From Spirochaetota bacterium (GTDB lineage: Bacteria; Spirochaetota; UBA4802; JAFGJZ01), in NCBI GenBank assembly GCA_029554345.1, contig JAKPJF010000142.1, positions 1-64,000 of the forward strand: DNA of 64,000 nucleotides, given 5' to 3'. How positions within the stretch are numbered: the stretch's first letter is position 1; every line of letters begins with the position of its first letter. The notes under the pieces are model-generated. The model did no database searches, was not told the origin of the DNA, and saw only the letters and a list, made by a program, of their open reading frames with translations. This document shows, piece by piece, positions 23,709 through 31,965 of this stretch. A program made the translations under genes and the position numbers.

Positions 23709-25103
23709 ATGCTGAAGATATCAAGATTTGTCATGTTTGCCATGGTTATTGGTTTATTTTCCTGCAGCACGCAGTTTCATAAAGATATAGTCGAGGCGAA
23801 CAAGCTTTTTAATCAGATGAAGTTTAAGGATGCTGCAAGAAAGCTTCTCCCTGCGGCAAATTCATCCGGAAGGGATCAGCTGCTTGCCCAGATGGAATGC
23901 GGAACTATGCTTAATGTTGCGTTCGATTACGAGAACAGCAATAAGCTTTTTCTTTCAGCGGGCGAACTCGCGAAAAAAATACCAATAAGTATTTCGCAGG
24001 AATCTATTGCGTTGCTTACGAATGATACAAAGACGAATTACCGCGGTGAGGATTTTGAACGGGTACTGATTCACATGTACGCGGGTATGAATTTTCTGAT
24101 GCTTGATCAGAATGATTCTGCGAGAGTTGAATTTAAGCGTGTTAATGATCTTCTTACATCGTATAAGTCTGAGGGCTTAAACCAGTTCAAACAGAATATA
24201 ATGGCAAAATATCTAACCGCTGTGGCATTCGAGGCTGTCGCTGATGCTTCAAATGATACGGATGATCTTGAGTATGCCTATATCGAAATGAAGCAGATTT
24301 ACCAGCTTGACCCTTCAAATCCTCTGGTAAGAAGGGATCTTGTGCGTTTATCCGGAAAATTGAAATATGATGATGAATATCAGGCGTGGAAAGCCAAGTT
24401 CGGTAACCATGCGGATTCACCGTCTCAGGTCGTCGTTATTTTCCAGAACGGAATGTCTCCGATAAAGGTTTCCCGCGGTAAAATTCTGGATGATGAATCT
24501 ATGCGTATAGCTTTGCGTCTTGCGTTTGATTCCGCATCTCTTAAAACTAAAGAGGGTGTTACTTTTGCAGCAATTCTTGCTGTACTTGCAACAGTTGATA
24601 ATCCAATTCCTAGGTATCAGCGCCGGTCAGCTAAATCTGACTATCTGACTCTGGAAATTGACGGAGTAGAAAAAGCCCGTTCTTATATGCTTGAAAATAT
24701 TGCAGATACTTCTTTGAAAACTCTTGAAGAGAAATATACTACAATAAAAACAAAAGTAGCAGCAGGAATTGTAGTAAAAGCTATTACTGCGGTTATTGCC
24801 GGTAAAATTGCGAAAGAAATTGCTCAGTCAAGTAAAAAGACAAAGGGTGTTGCAGGCTTGATCGGTGCAATTACCGGAGGAATTGTCGGAGCAGGTTTAA
24901 TTATGCAGATTGAACCTGATCTTCGTTGCTGGAGTACTTTGCCGGCAAATTTTCAGCTTGCACTTGCCGGAATTAATCCAGGTAAACATAATGTTAAAGT
25001 TAAGTTTTATGCCAATTCCGCAGTTATTAGCGAAAAAGATCTCGGTGACTTTGATATTCCGGCAAAGAAGAAGTTTATAATAAACTGCAGAACAGTTAAC
25101 TAA
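23709..25103 (+). CDS. COG3014-family lipoprotein with TPR-like repeats
   Basis: The signal peptide ends in a lipobox (LFSC, C19). Residues about 25-230 form helical TPR-like repeats (for example DQNDSARVEFKRVNDLLTSYKS and DDLEYAYIEMKQIYQLDPSNPLV). A small hydrophobic glycine-rich segment follows (VAGLIGAITGGIVGAGLIM, about 380-398), and the end is beta-rich. The 464-residue architecture is that of COG3014 proteins, which are of unknown function but repeatedly encoded beside LpoB. The partnership suggests an envelope complex controlling peptidoglycan synthesis or an outer-membrane link; this is inference from context. Confidence 0.78.
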   Translation: MLKISRFVMFAMVIGLFSCSTQFHKDIVEANKLFNQMKFKDAARKLLPAANSSGRDQLLAQMECGTMLNVAFDYENSNKLFLSAGELAKKIPISISQESIALLTNDTKTNYRGEDFERVLIHMYAGMNFLMLDQNDSARVEFKRVNDLLTSYKSEGLNQFKQNIMAKYLTAVAFEAVADASNDTDDLEYAYIEMKQIYQLDPSNPLVRRDLVRLSGKLKYDDEYQAWKAKFGNHADSPSQVVVIFQNGMSPIKVSRGKILDDESMRIALRLAFDSASLKTKEGVTFAAILAVLATVDNPIPRYQRRSAKSDYLTLEIDGVEKARSYMLENIADTSLKTLEEKYTTIKTKVAAGIVVKAITAVIAGKIAKEIAQSSKKTKGVAGLIGAITGGIVGAGLIMQIEPDLRCWSTLPANFQLALAGINPGKHNVKVKFYANSAVISEKDLGDFDIPAKKKFIINCRTVN

Positions 25104-25116
25104 CGGCGGCATTATT

Positions 25117-26907
25117 GTGGGATACGAGATTTTTGATAAATTGAAATTTCCGGTATGCGTATTAAGCATTTCCGGAGATCTCATTTTTAAAAACACCGTA
25201 TTTTCTGAAATCTTTTCATCTGATTCAGATAATGAGAATTCAATAGCTCTCGATGTTTCGCATCCGTTATACAGCGAGTACCGCAGACAGATTGCGCTTT
25301 CATACCATAAAGCGCTTTCCGGTGTGGATACCCGTTGTTTTGCGGTATTAAAAGGAGCTGATAACACGCAGATTCCTGTTGAGATTTATCTATATCCGAT
25401 GAGTCTGGACAGTTGCCTCCCGGGCATTCTTGCCTTCTTCAAGCGGGTTGATGACAGAGCCGTATCTTTTGATCAGTCAGTTATGTCCGATCCTCTTTCC
25501 TCGGATAACCAGAATTTATTTGAATTTTCCCCTTTTCCTATTGTTAGGTTAAATTCAGAAGGTGAAATTACAATGGTAAGTTCTTCAGTCGAGAGGATTA
25601 CAGGATTTCCTAAGGATGAACTTTTTTCTGATTCTTCCAAATTCTATGAAATTTTTACTGCTTATGACGCCGAACGTATAAAAAACTCTGTTAAAGATGT
25701 TCTTGGCGGATTATCTGTTTTTAAACGGCTTAATGATATTAAGATAGTTACCCGTAAAAATGAAAAAAAATACGCTAATGCGGTGTTTTACAGCATAATG
25801 AGCGAGAGACGGATTGTCGCGGTTGAAATTCTTTTCGAGGATACCACTGCCATCAGTAATCTGGAAAAGCGGTTAACGAGTAAGAACCGTGAAAATATTC
25901 TCGGTGATATGTTTGAAGGGCTGTTGCATTTCTTCAGTAATATCATGAATATAGTTATGAACCGTTCTCAGATGATGATGCAGCAGACTGAAAAAGATGT
26001 TCTTTTGGACGGATTAAAATCAATTTATGATTCCGCAAATGACGGAGCCCGTCAGATTAAGCGTATTCAGGATTTTGTTGGAGAAACATCAGACGATGAA
26101 GATGAATCTTCTGAGGAAATTCTTTCGCTGATAGATGATGCCGTAGAATTTTCAAAAATGCAGTTTAAGGTTGAAGAGCGTGATAAGATCCGTGACGTAA
26201 AAATCTCTAAACATTTTTTTGTAAAGGGTGTAATAACCGGCAACATTAAGCTTTTGCGTGAGATATTCGTGTCGATGATTTTCCGAATAGCTAATTATAT
26301 AGAGCAGGACGGAGAAATTGAGGTCGATATTCGTCAGAGCACGGATTATATTTTTTCTGTATCTGCCAAAAAGAAAAGTCATGGTTACGAAAATGAATAT
26401 CTATCGGATATTGAAATACGCAGATTGGCAGAACTTGCGCATCTTCGTGTAATTGAAGAAGAATCTGCAGACAGCATATCGATCAAGGTTTCAATACCGG
26501 CTAAAATGATTTCTAAAGAGGCAATTTTGTCTTCGAAGGATGAAGTTCACCGACTTCGTGATCTGGATGTTCTTGTAGTTGAGGATGAAGCCGCTCTTCG
26601 CGAAGTTCTGCGAGAGCTTTTTGATAATACCGGAAACAGAGTTACTTTGTGTGTTGATAGTTTTTCTGCTGAAAAAGAGATGGGTCTGCAGAAGTTCGAT
26701 TTGGTGATATCGGATTATGGTATTCCTGGGAAAACGGGACTTGAATTACTTGCTGAAGTTAAAAAACTAATGCCTTCTGCAATTACTGTTCTTTTTTCAG
26801 GATGGAACTTAAGTATTAAATCGGGTGAAGATTTTGTTGACCTTTATATTCCGAAACCATTTCAACTTGATATTTTATTAAGAGAGATATCCAAAAAATT
26901 CAGCTGA
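25117..26907 (+). CDS. PAS-containing protein with degenerate histidine-kinase core and C-terminal receiver
   Basis: This 596-residue protein has two PAS-like domains (about 5-105 and 135-250) and a helical segment in the place of HisKA (EGLLHFFSNIMNIVMNRSQ, H271). A weakly ATPase-like region (about 330-470) and an intact receiver (about 483-595, phospho-acceptor D533 in ISDYGIPGKTG, Lys in YIPKPF) follow. The H-box has lost the acidic residue after His. No N-box or glycine-rich G-box is visible, so autophosphorylation is unlikely. It probably works as a receiver module regulated by another kinase, or as a scaffold. It starts (GTG) 13 bases after the COG3014 gene. Confidence 0.82.
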   Translation: MGYEIFDKLKFPVCVLSISGDLIFKNTVFSEIFSSDSDNENSIALDVSHPLYSEYRRQIALSYHKALSGVDTRCFAVLKGADNTQIPVEIYLYPMSLDSCLPGILAFFKRVDDRAVSFDQSVMSDPLSSDNQNLFEFSPFPIVRLNSEGEITMVSSSVERITGFPKDELFSDSSKFYEIFTAYDAERIKNSVKDVLGGLSVFKRLNDIKIVTRKNEKKYANAVFYSIMSERRIVAVEILFEDTTAISNLEKRLTSKNRENILGDMFEGLLHFFSNIMNIVMNRSQMMMQQTEKDVLLDGLKSIYDSANDGARQIKRIQDFVGETSDDEDESSEEILSLIDDAVEFSKMQFKVEERDKIRDVKISKHFFVKGVITGNIKLLREIFVSMIFRIANYIEQDGEIEVDIRQSTDYIFSVSAKKKSHGYENEYLSDIEIRRLAELAHLRVIEEESADSISIKVSIPAKMISKEAILSSKDEVHRLRDLDVLVVEDEAALREVLRELFDNTGNRVTLCVDSFSAEKEMGLQKFDLVISDYGIPGKTGLELLAEVKKLMPSAITVLFSGWNLSIKSGEDFVDLYIPKPFQLDILLREISKKFS

Positions 26908-27019
26908 ACTTAGTTTTTTTGTAAAAAAAACCTATTTTCGTAAATAGTTATTTACAAAAAGAAATATAGTCTTTCACGTTTTATAGGGATGAGATTCAAT
27001 CTTGTTCCGGAGGAATTGA

Positions 27020-28063
27020 ATGGCTGGATATCTTATTGAAAATGGTTTATATAGCGGGAAAAACGCGACAAAACTTTATTATTCAGCCTGGCGATCGGAT
27101 AAAACCAAGGCTCTTATTGTTCTGCTGCATGACTTAGGCGGTCATTCTGATCGTTTTTCTTCAATGGTATCATATTTCGAGAATAAAAACCTTTCATTTT
27201 ATGCTGTTGACTTTCGCGGTCATGGAAAATCAGAAGGCAAGCGCGGAGATTCTGATACTGTTTTAACGTTTGTTTATGATATTAAATGTCTTATGAATTC
27301 ATTTTCAACGAAATATCCCGGAGTACCTGTTTTTCTTATTGGAGAAGGCTTTGGAGCGATGGTTGCTCTCCGTTATTCGCTTGTTTATCAGAGAGATATT
27401 TCCGGTTTGGTTCTCTTATCACCTTCAGTAAAGCCTTCTATTAAAAATTCACCTCTTTTTCTTTTAGGTGCCAGAATTGCTTCGGTTTTTTCTGATTCAT
27501 TTACATTTTCGACTAATGTGGCACCTGAACATCTTACTAAGGATAAAGAAGAGATTGAAAAAATTAAGTCAGATAAATTGATTCACGATAGAATTTCGGT
27601 AAGGCTTTTTGACGAACTTTATAAAAATTCTCAATTCTGTCTTGACAGGGCATCGGATATACGTTTACCAATACTAATATTGACTGGAACTGCGGATGAT
27701 TTGTCTGAGATTTCCGGAGTTGAAGAGTTGTTTGCCGCTTTAGGATCTTCGGACAAGCGGTTTGAGAAATATGACGGTCTTTATCATGAAATAATGAATG
27801 AATTGGAGAGAGAAAGAATGAAAGTGTTAAACGATGTTAAAAAATGGGTACAGGACAAGGTATCAGGATCTGCTCAGCCTAAGGCTGCAGCTAAACCGGC
27901 TCCTGCCGCATCTTCTTCTGCAAAGCCTGCAGCAAAGAAAACAGTTAAAAAAGCCGCTCCTAAAAAAGTGGTAAAAAAAGCTGTCAAAAAAGTTGTTAAA
28001 AAGGCAGCGAAGAAAGTAGTTAAGAAAGCTGCCAAAAAAGCAGTAAAGAAAGGTTCTAAGTAA
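27020..28063 (+). CDS. Alpha/beta-hydrolase-fold protein lacking the nucleophile, with histone-H1-like tail
   Basis: Residues 1-280 follow the monoacylglycerol-lipase-like fold: LIVLLHDLGGHSDRF (oxyanion region), FYAVDFRGHGKSEGKRGD, then the nucleophile elbow. The elbow reads G108-E-G110-F-G, where the family has GHSMGG, so the catalytic Ser is Gly. The presumed Asp (TGTADD) and His (DGLYHEI) are still in place. Residues about 285-347 are a Lys/Ala/Pro/Val tail with repeated KKVVKKA/KKAAKK units, like histone H1 or bacterial nucleoid-associated tails, and are strongly basic. The ribosome site GGAGGAATTGA is identical to that of the symporter gene at 30470. It may bind DNA or another polyanion. 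Confidence 0.82.
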   Translation: MAGYLIENGLYSGKNATKLYYSAWRSDKTKALIVLLHDLGGHSDRFSSMVSYFENKNLSFYAVDFRGHGKSEGKRGDSDTVLTFVYDIKCLMNSFSTKYPGVPVFLIGEGFGAMVALRYSLVYQRDISGLVLLSPSVKPSIKNSPLFLLGARIASVFSDSFTFSTNVAPEHLTKDKEEIEKIKSDKLIHDRISVRLFDELYKNSQFCLDRASDIRLPILILTGTADDLSEISGVEELFAALGSSDKRFEKYDGLYHEIMNELERERMKVLNDVKKWVQDKVSGSAQPKAAAKPAPAASSSAKPAAKKTVKKAAPKKVVKKAVKKVVKKAAKKVVKKAAKKAVKKGSK

Positions 28064-28103
28064 TTTAATAAGAGGCAGGTTTAAAAATCTGCCTCTTATT
28101 AAA
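28064..28103 (+). terminator. Bidirectional terminator between the H1-tailed protein and the radical SAM gene
   Basis: TTTAATAAGAGGCAG (28064-28078) and its perfect complement CTGCCTCTTATTAAA (28089-28103) flank a 10-base loop. It overlaps the stop of the minus-strand gene. Confidence 0.85.
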
Positions 28104-29088
28104 TCCTCTTCAATTCTCCGCTGTGGAATTTACAGCAGATTTTAGTTTTGTATTTATCTTCAAGATACTTGATATTTGCTCTTTTTTGTCCAATATATTC
28201 CTCTTTATAATCACTTGGAATCAATATCGTACTTTTTTGATCTATTTCCTGAAAAAGAAAAAGTTGTTCCATATCATCACGCTTTAATCTTGATTTAACA
28301 ATCTGGCCGAATGATGGATGATACGCACCGCCGATAATTTTTGAAAGATTTCCGCTTTCTACCGGATTGATTCCTATTCTGATTACATTGATATTTTTTC
28401 TTTGAAAAATCTTCATGATTTCATATGTCCATTCAACAGCTTCCTCGACAGATAGAGGAGAGTATGCACCGCTTTTAAACATTTCTCCCAGGTTTGTTCC
28501 TTCTAATACAACTGCAGGGTAAATTCTAGCTGCAGAGGGATTTAATTCTGCAGCAATTTCAGCAGATCGTATGGATTTTTCAATACTATCAAGAGGCAAT
28601 CCGGGTAAAAGCTGGATAACTAAGTCAAACCCATGCTGTTTTATTAATTGTGCGGCTTCAATAGTTTGTTTGGCGGTGTGCCCTCTCCCGGAAGCTTTTA
28701 GAACATCGTCTGAAAATGACTGCGCTCCAATTTCTATTGTTTTTACAGAATATTTGTTCAGCAGTGATAATGTTTCCTTATTTATTGCATCAGGGCGTGT
28801 GGAAACGCGGATTCCGGAAACTAATCCCATTTCAAGTGCAGATTTGGCTTCTTTAAGAAGTTGTTTTTGGTAATTTACTTCTATCCCGGTAAAACTTCCG
28901 CCGAAAAAAGCCAGTTCAAAGTTAGTCACTGAATCCGGGGCTGATTTTCTATATTGTTTAATCAGGGGAATTATTTCTTCAGGCAAGGGTTCGCGGCCTG
29001 CCTGGGTTTTCTGATCACAGAATATGCATAAATTCGGGCATCCATTGTGAGGAACGAAAAATGGTACTGTTATTCTTTTTTTGCTCAT
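28099..29088 (-). CDS. Radical SAM protein (Elp3-like, COG1243 type, without acetyltransferase domain)
   Basis: The 329-residue protein has the iron-sulfur motif in VPHNGCPNLCIFCDQ (CxxxCxxC, C17, C21 and C24), followed by the SAM-binding glycine-rich strand LAFFGGSFTGIE and IRVSTRPDAIN. This is the Elp3-like radical SAM layout, but it is shorter than Elp3 and lacks the GNAT domain. The C-terminal part (HPSFGQIVKSRLKRDD) resembles uncharacterised Firmicutes-type radical SAM proteins. Related enzymes modify tRNA wobble uridines; this one's substrate is unknown. It reads convergently with the H1-tailed gene. Confidence 0.88.
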   Translation of the reverse strand: MSKKRITVPFFVPHNGCPNLCIFCDQKTQAGREPLPEEIIPLIKQYRKSAPDSVTNFELAFFGGSFTGIEVNYQKQLLKEAKSALEMGLVSGIRVSTRPDAINKETLSLLNKYSVKTIEIGAQSFSDDVLKASGRGHTAKQTIEAAQLIKQHGFDLVIQLLPGLPLDSIEKSIRSAEIAAELNPSAARIYPAVVLEGTNLGEMFKSGAYSPLSVEEAVEWTYEIMKIFQRKNINVIRIGINPVESGNLSKIIGGAYHPSFGQIVKSRLKRDDMEQLFLFQEIDQKSTILIPSDYKEEYIGQKRANIKYLEDKYKTKICCKFHSGELKRI

Positions 29089-29231
29089 TTAATAGATAAA
29101 TTCCTAACATCGGATTGATATTGGTTTCTCTTGTATAGAAGTTAATTAAGATAATATTTCTCAATCTTGTCGAATTATTTTTTTTATGTTATAACTAATT
29201 AAAATTGCAAATAATTCCGTTAGTATTTATG

Positions 29232-29254
29232 ATGAAGTTGATTATTGACTTCAT
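29232..29254. promoter_or_regulatory. Inverted repeat upstream of the beta-barrel gene
   Basis: ATGAAGT (29232-29238) and ACTTCAT (29248-29254) are perfect complements nine bases apart, 24 bases before the start codon. This is a candidate operator or leader hairpin. Confidence 0.35.
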
Positions 29255-29277
29255 ATTTATTTTGCAGACGGTGTTGT

Positions 29278-30339
29278 ATGAAAAAAATACTTTTGACTTT
29301 GCTGATTTTAATGCCTGTATGCATTGCTTCGAAAACTACCGTTACTTTTGATTTACCTGATTATTTCCCGAGTCTTGACTCTCAAGCAGGAATAGCTGAT
29401 TCTTTTCAGGATAAAATTGATGCAAACGGGGATTATATAGCAGAAGCCAATATGCTGTGTAATTTGTCAGGTTACCCGGTGGGTTCTGTTCTAATCGGTA
29501 TTTTCCCTCATTTCACTGCCGGTGCAGGTGTTGCACTCGGTTTTTCTAATTTAAAGTATTTTGATGATAAATCTATTGATGGTTCTTTTCCTGCAGTAGG
29601 ATTTGCTCCGGTTGTTTTTTTCGGAACAGGTATTTCGGATAGGGTAGATATTATCGGAAAAATCAGTTATTTTGATATTTTTTATTATAATCATGATTCA
29701 ATAAATAAAGTCTCTGAATATGTTAAGATAAAAAAATTGAAAATAGTCGGTATCGGCGGAAAAATACGTTATAAGATTTTTGATGAGGCTGTCGTTGTTC
29801 CTTTTTTGCTTAAACTCGAGGGAATAAATATATCAGCGGGAGCTGATATGCTTAGAGGAATAATTGAGATGAAACGCGAAATCGACGGTGAACTTGGTTC
29901 GTTTGATCTTGATCCTGACGGAATCGGACCTGAGCCTGAAGGGAACTATCCAGTTACTTATGACGGTGAACTTGACGGAAATCTGAAATGGTTTCAGATT
30001 GATGCTGCTTTTAACGTAAATGCGTATTTCAGTATAGCGAAGATATTTAATATTTATTCAGGCTTTGGATGTGCTTTCGGATTTGGTCATTTTACGCTTT
30101 CTGCCGATTCAAGTGTTGCCGTCAGCACTGATCCTATTCCGATTGTCAATCCTACCGGTCAGCTCGGAACAGCTTTAATGGACTCATCCTCAAAATATTA
30201 TCCATATCCCGTAATACCGACTTATCTTTTCGGTCTGGAGCTTAATTTATTTATGTTCAGACTTACCGCAGAGACGATGGTTAATCTTAAAAATAAAGAA
30301 GATGTTACGCTCACCATCGGTGCACGATTTCAATTTTAG
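29278..30339 (+). CDS. Predicted outer-membrane beta-barrel protein
   Basis: The ATG at 29278 begins a clean signal peptide (MKKILLTLLILMPVCIASK); the upstream extension to 29245 is not needed. The mature part of the 353 residues alternates hydrophobic and polar residues in short strands (for example SVLIGIFPHFTAGAGVALGFSNLKYF and YSGFGCAFGFGHFTLSADSS). It ends in an aromatic residue (GARFQF), the usual mark of Gram-negative outer-membrane barrels recognised by BamA. Family not recognised. A loop around 215-240 is rich in Asp, Gly, Pro and Glu and may face outside. Confidence 0.7.
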   Translation: MKKILLTLLILMPVCIASKTTVTFDLPDYFPSLDSQAGIADSFQDKIDANGDYIAEANMLCNLSGYPVGSVLIGIFPHFTAGAGVALGFSNLKYFDDKSIDGSFPAVGFAPVVFFGTGISDRVDIIGKISYFDIFYYNHDSINKVSEYVKIKKLKIVGIGGKIRYKIFDEAVVVPFLLKLEGINISAGADMLRGIIEMKREIDGELGSFDLDPDGIGPEPEGNYPVTYDGELDGNLKWFQIDAAFNVNAYFSIAKIFNIYSGFGCAFGFGHFTLSADSSVAVSTDPIPIVNPTGQLGTALMDSSSKYYPYPVIPTYLFGLELNLFMFRLTAETMVNLKNKEDVTLTIGARFQF

Positions 30340-30469
30340 TTAAAGCAGTTTAACTATATTTAAATTTATTCTGTTTTTTTTTCTGAGATGGGTTAATTCT
30401 TATTTTGCAATTGACTGCAGTTTTTTAAGTAATTAAACCATCCGGACGGAGTAAATTTGGAGGAATTGA

Positions 30470-31924
30470 ATGACTGCTATAATATTTGTCTGTTTGTTTA
30501 TGTTGCTGATGATTGGTATCGGTCTATGGGGCATGAGAAAAACTTCATCGCTTAATGATTTTTTTCTAGGCGGACGTTCGATAGGGCCATGGGTTTCTGC
30601 TGTTGCATATGGCACGACTTATTTTTCAGCTGTTCTTTTTATAGGCTTTGCCGGAAAACTGGGTTGGGGTTTCGGTCTTAGTTCGATTCTTGTAGCTGTG
30701 GGCAATGCCTTTTTGGGATCATTTGCGGCTTGGCTTATTCTCGGTAAACGCACCAGAGTTATGACTCAAAATCTGGATGTTATGACTATGCCTGAATTTC
30801 TTCAGGAGCGCTACGGAGCGAATTGGTTTAAACTTATAAGCGCAGCAATAATATTTATTTTCCTTCTTCCTTACTGCGCTTCAATTTTTAAGGGTCTTGG
30901 TCATCTTTTTGAATCAACATTTTCTATTTCATATGATACCGCTCTTTTAATAATGATAATTATAACAGCAATTTATCTGATTCTCGGCGGTTATTTTGCA
31001 ATAACTGTTACTGATTTTATTCAGGGAATTATCATGTTATTCGGATGTGCTGCCATGGTTGCTGTTTTGACTTCCGATGCCGGCGGCATTTCAAATGTTA
31101 TTTCCATGATTTCATCAAAATATGCGGAACACATTCCCGAAGCTAAGCGGCCTTCAATGCTCATACTGGGTTCACTGATTTTTATGACTAGTTTCGGAAC
31201 ATGGGGGCTCCCTCAGATGGTTCAGAAGTTCTATGCCATTAAAAATGAAAAAGTTATAATGAAAGCTGCAGTTGCAACAACTGTATTTGCTCTGATTATT
31301 TCACTGACTGCATATTTTGTCGGATCAATGTCTCATATTTTCTTTGATACACTTCCGATGAATGGAACCAAACCTGCTTTTGATAGGATAGTTCCGGATA
31401 TGCTTAATGCGCATTTACCGCAAACCCTGATGGCTCTCATTCTGCTTTTGGTTCTGTCTGCCTCTATGTCAACTCTGTCATCGCTGATTTTAGTTTCATC
31501 TTCGGCCGTTGCAATTGATATGTATAAAGGACATGTAAACCCGAATATAACCAAGGGAAAATCTCTTGCAATGATGCGTTTTCTTTGTCTTGTATTTATG
31601 GCATTTGCGTTCTTCATAGCACGGTATGAATTTGCTTTTATCGTAACGCTGATGAGTTTATCTTGGGGAGTAGTTGCCGGAAGTTTCCTTGCTCCGTATC
31701 TCTACGGATTATACTGGAAGCGTGCAACAAAAGCAGGGGTTCTTGCCGGTATGGTTACAGGATTTACCCTTGCAATTGTTTTATTTTATAAGATGGGTCA
31801 GGATTATTCCCCGCTTGCTTCGTCAATTGCTATGATTGTTCCTTTTGCAGTGGTGCCGGTTGTGAGTATATTTACGAAGCCGCCAAGAAAAGAAATTTTA
31901 GAAAAGGCTTTCAAAGGATTTTGA
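30470..31924 (+). CDS. Sodium:solute symporter (SSS family)
   Basis: This 484-residue protein has about 13 membrane helices and the SSS features: LNDFFLGGRSIGPWVSAVAYGTTYFSAVLFIGF in the first helices, the GYFAITVTDFIQGIIMLFG segment and the late MSTLSSLILVSSSAVAIDMYKG helix, whose Ser residues contribute to the sodium site. Relatives carry proline, pantothenate, sugars or acetate with Na+. The substrate cannot be assigned. It starts with GGAGGAATTGA and is followed by a terminator shared with the convergent kinase gene. Confidence 0.9.
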   Translation: MTAIIFVCLFMLLMIGIGLWGMRKTSSLNDFFLGGRSIGPWVSAVAYGTTYFSAVLFIGFAGKLGWGFGLSSILVAVGNAFLGSFAAWLILGKRTRVMTQNLDVMTMPEFLQERYGANWFKLISAAIIFIFLLPYCASIFKGLGHLFESTFSISYDTALLIMIIITAIYLILGGYFAITVTDFIQGIIMLFGCAAMVAVLTSDAGGISNVISMISSKYAEHIPEAKRPSMLILGSLIFMTSFGTWGLPQMVQKFYAIKNEKVIMKAAVATTVFALIISLTAYFVGSMSHIFFDTLPMNGTKPAFDRIVPDMLNAHLPQTLMALILLLVLSASMSTLSSLILVSSSAVAIDMYKGHVNPNITKGKSLAMMRFLCLVFMAFAFFIARYEFAFIVTLMSLSWGVVAGSFLAPYLYGLYWKRATKAGVLAGMVTGFTLAIVLFYKMGQDYSPLASSIAMIVPFAVVPVVSIFTKPPRKEILEKAFKGF

Positions 31925-31936
31925 AGTTTAAAATAA

Positions 31937-31965
31937 AAAAGCAGCAGATTTTATCTGCTGCTTTT
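31937..31965 (+). terminator. Terminator between the symporter and the hybrid kinase gene
   Basis: AAAAGCAGCAGAT (31937-31949), loop TTT and ATCTGCTGCTTTT (31953-31965) give a 13-bp stem with A and T runs. It can serve both directions and touches the stop codon of the minus-strand gene. Confidence 0.9.
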
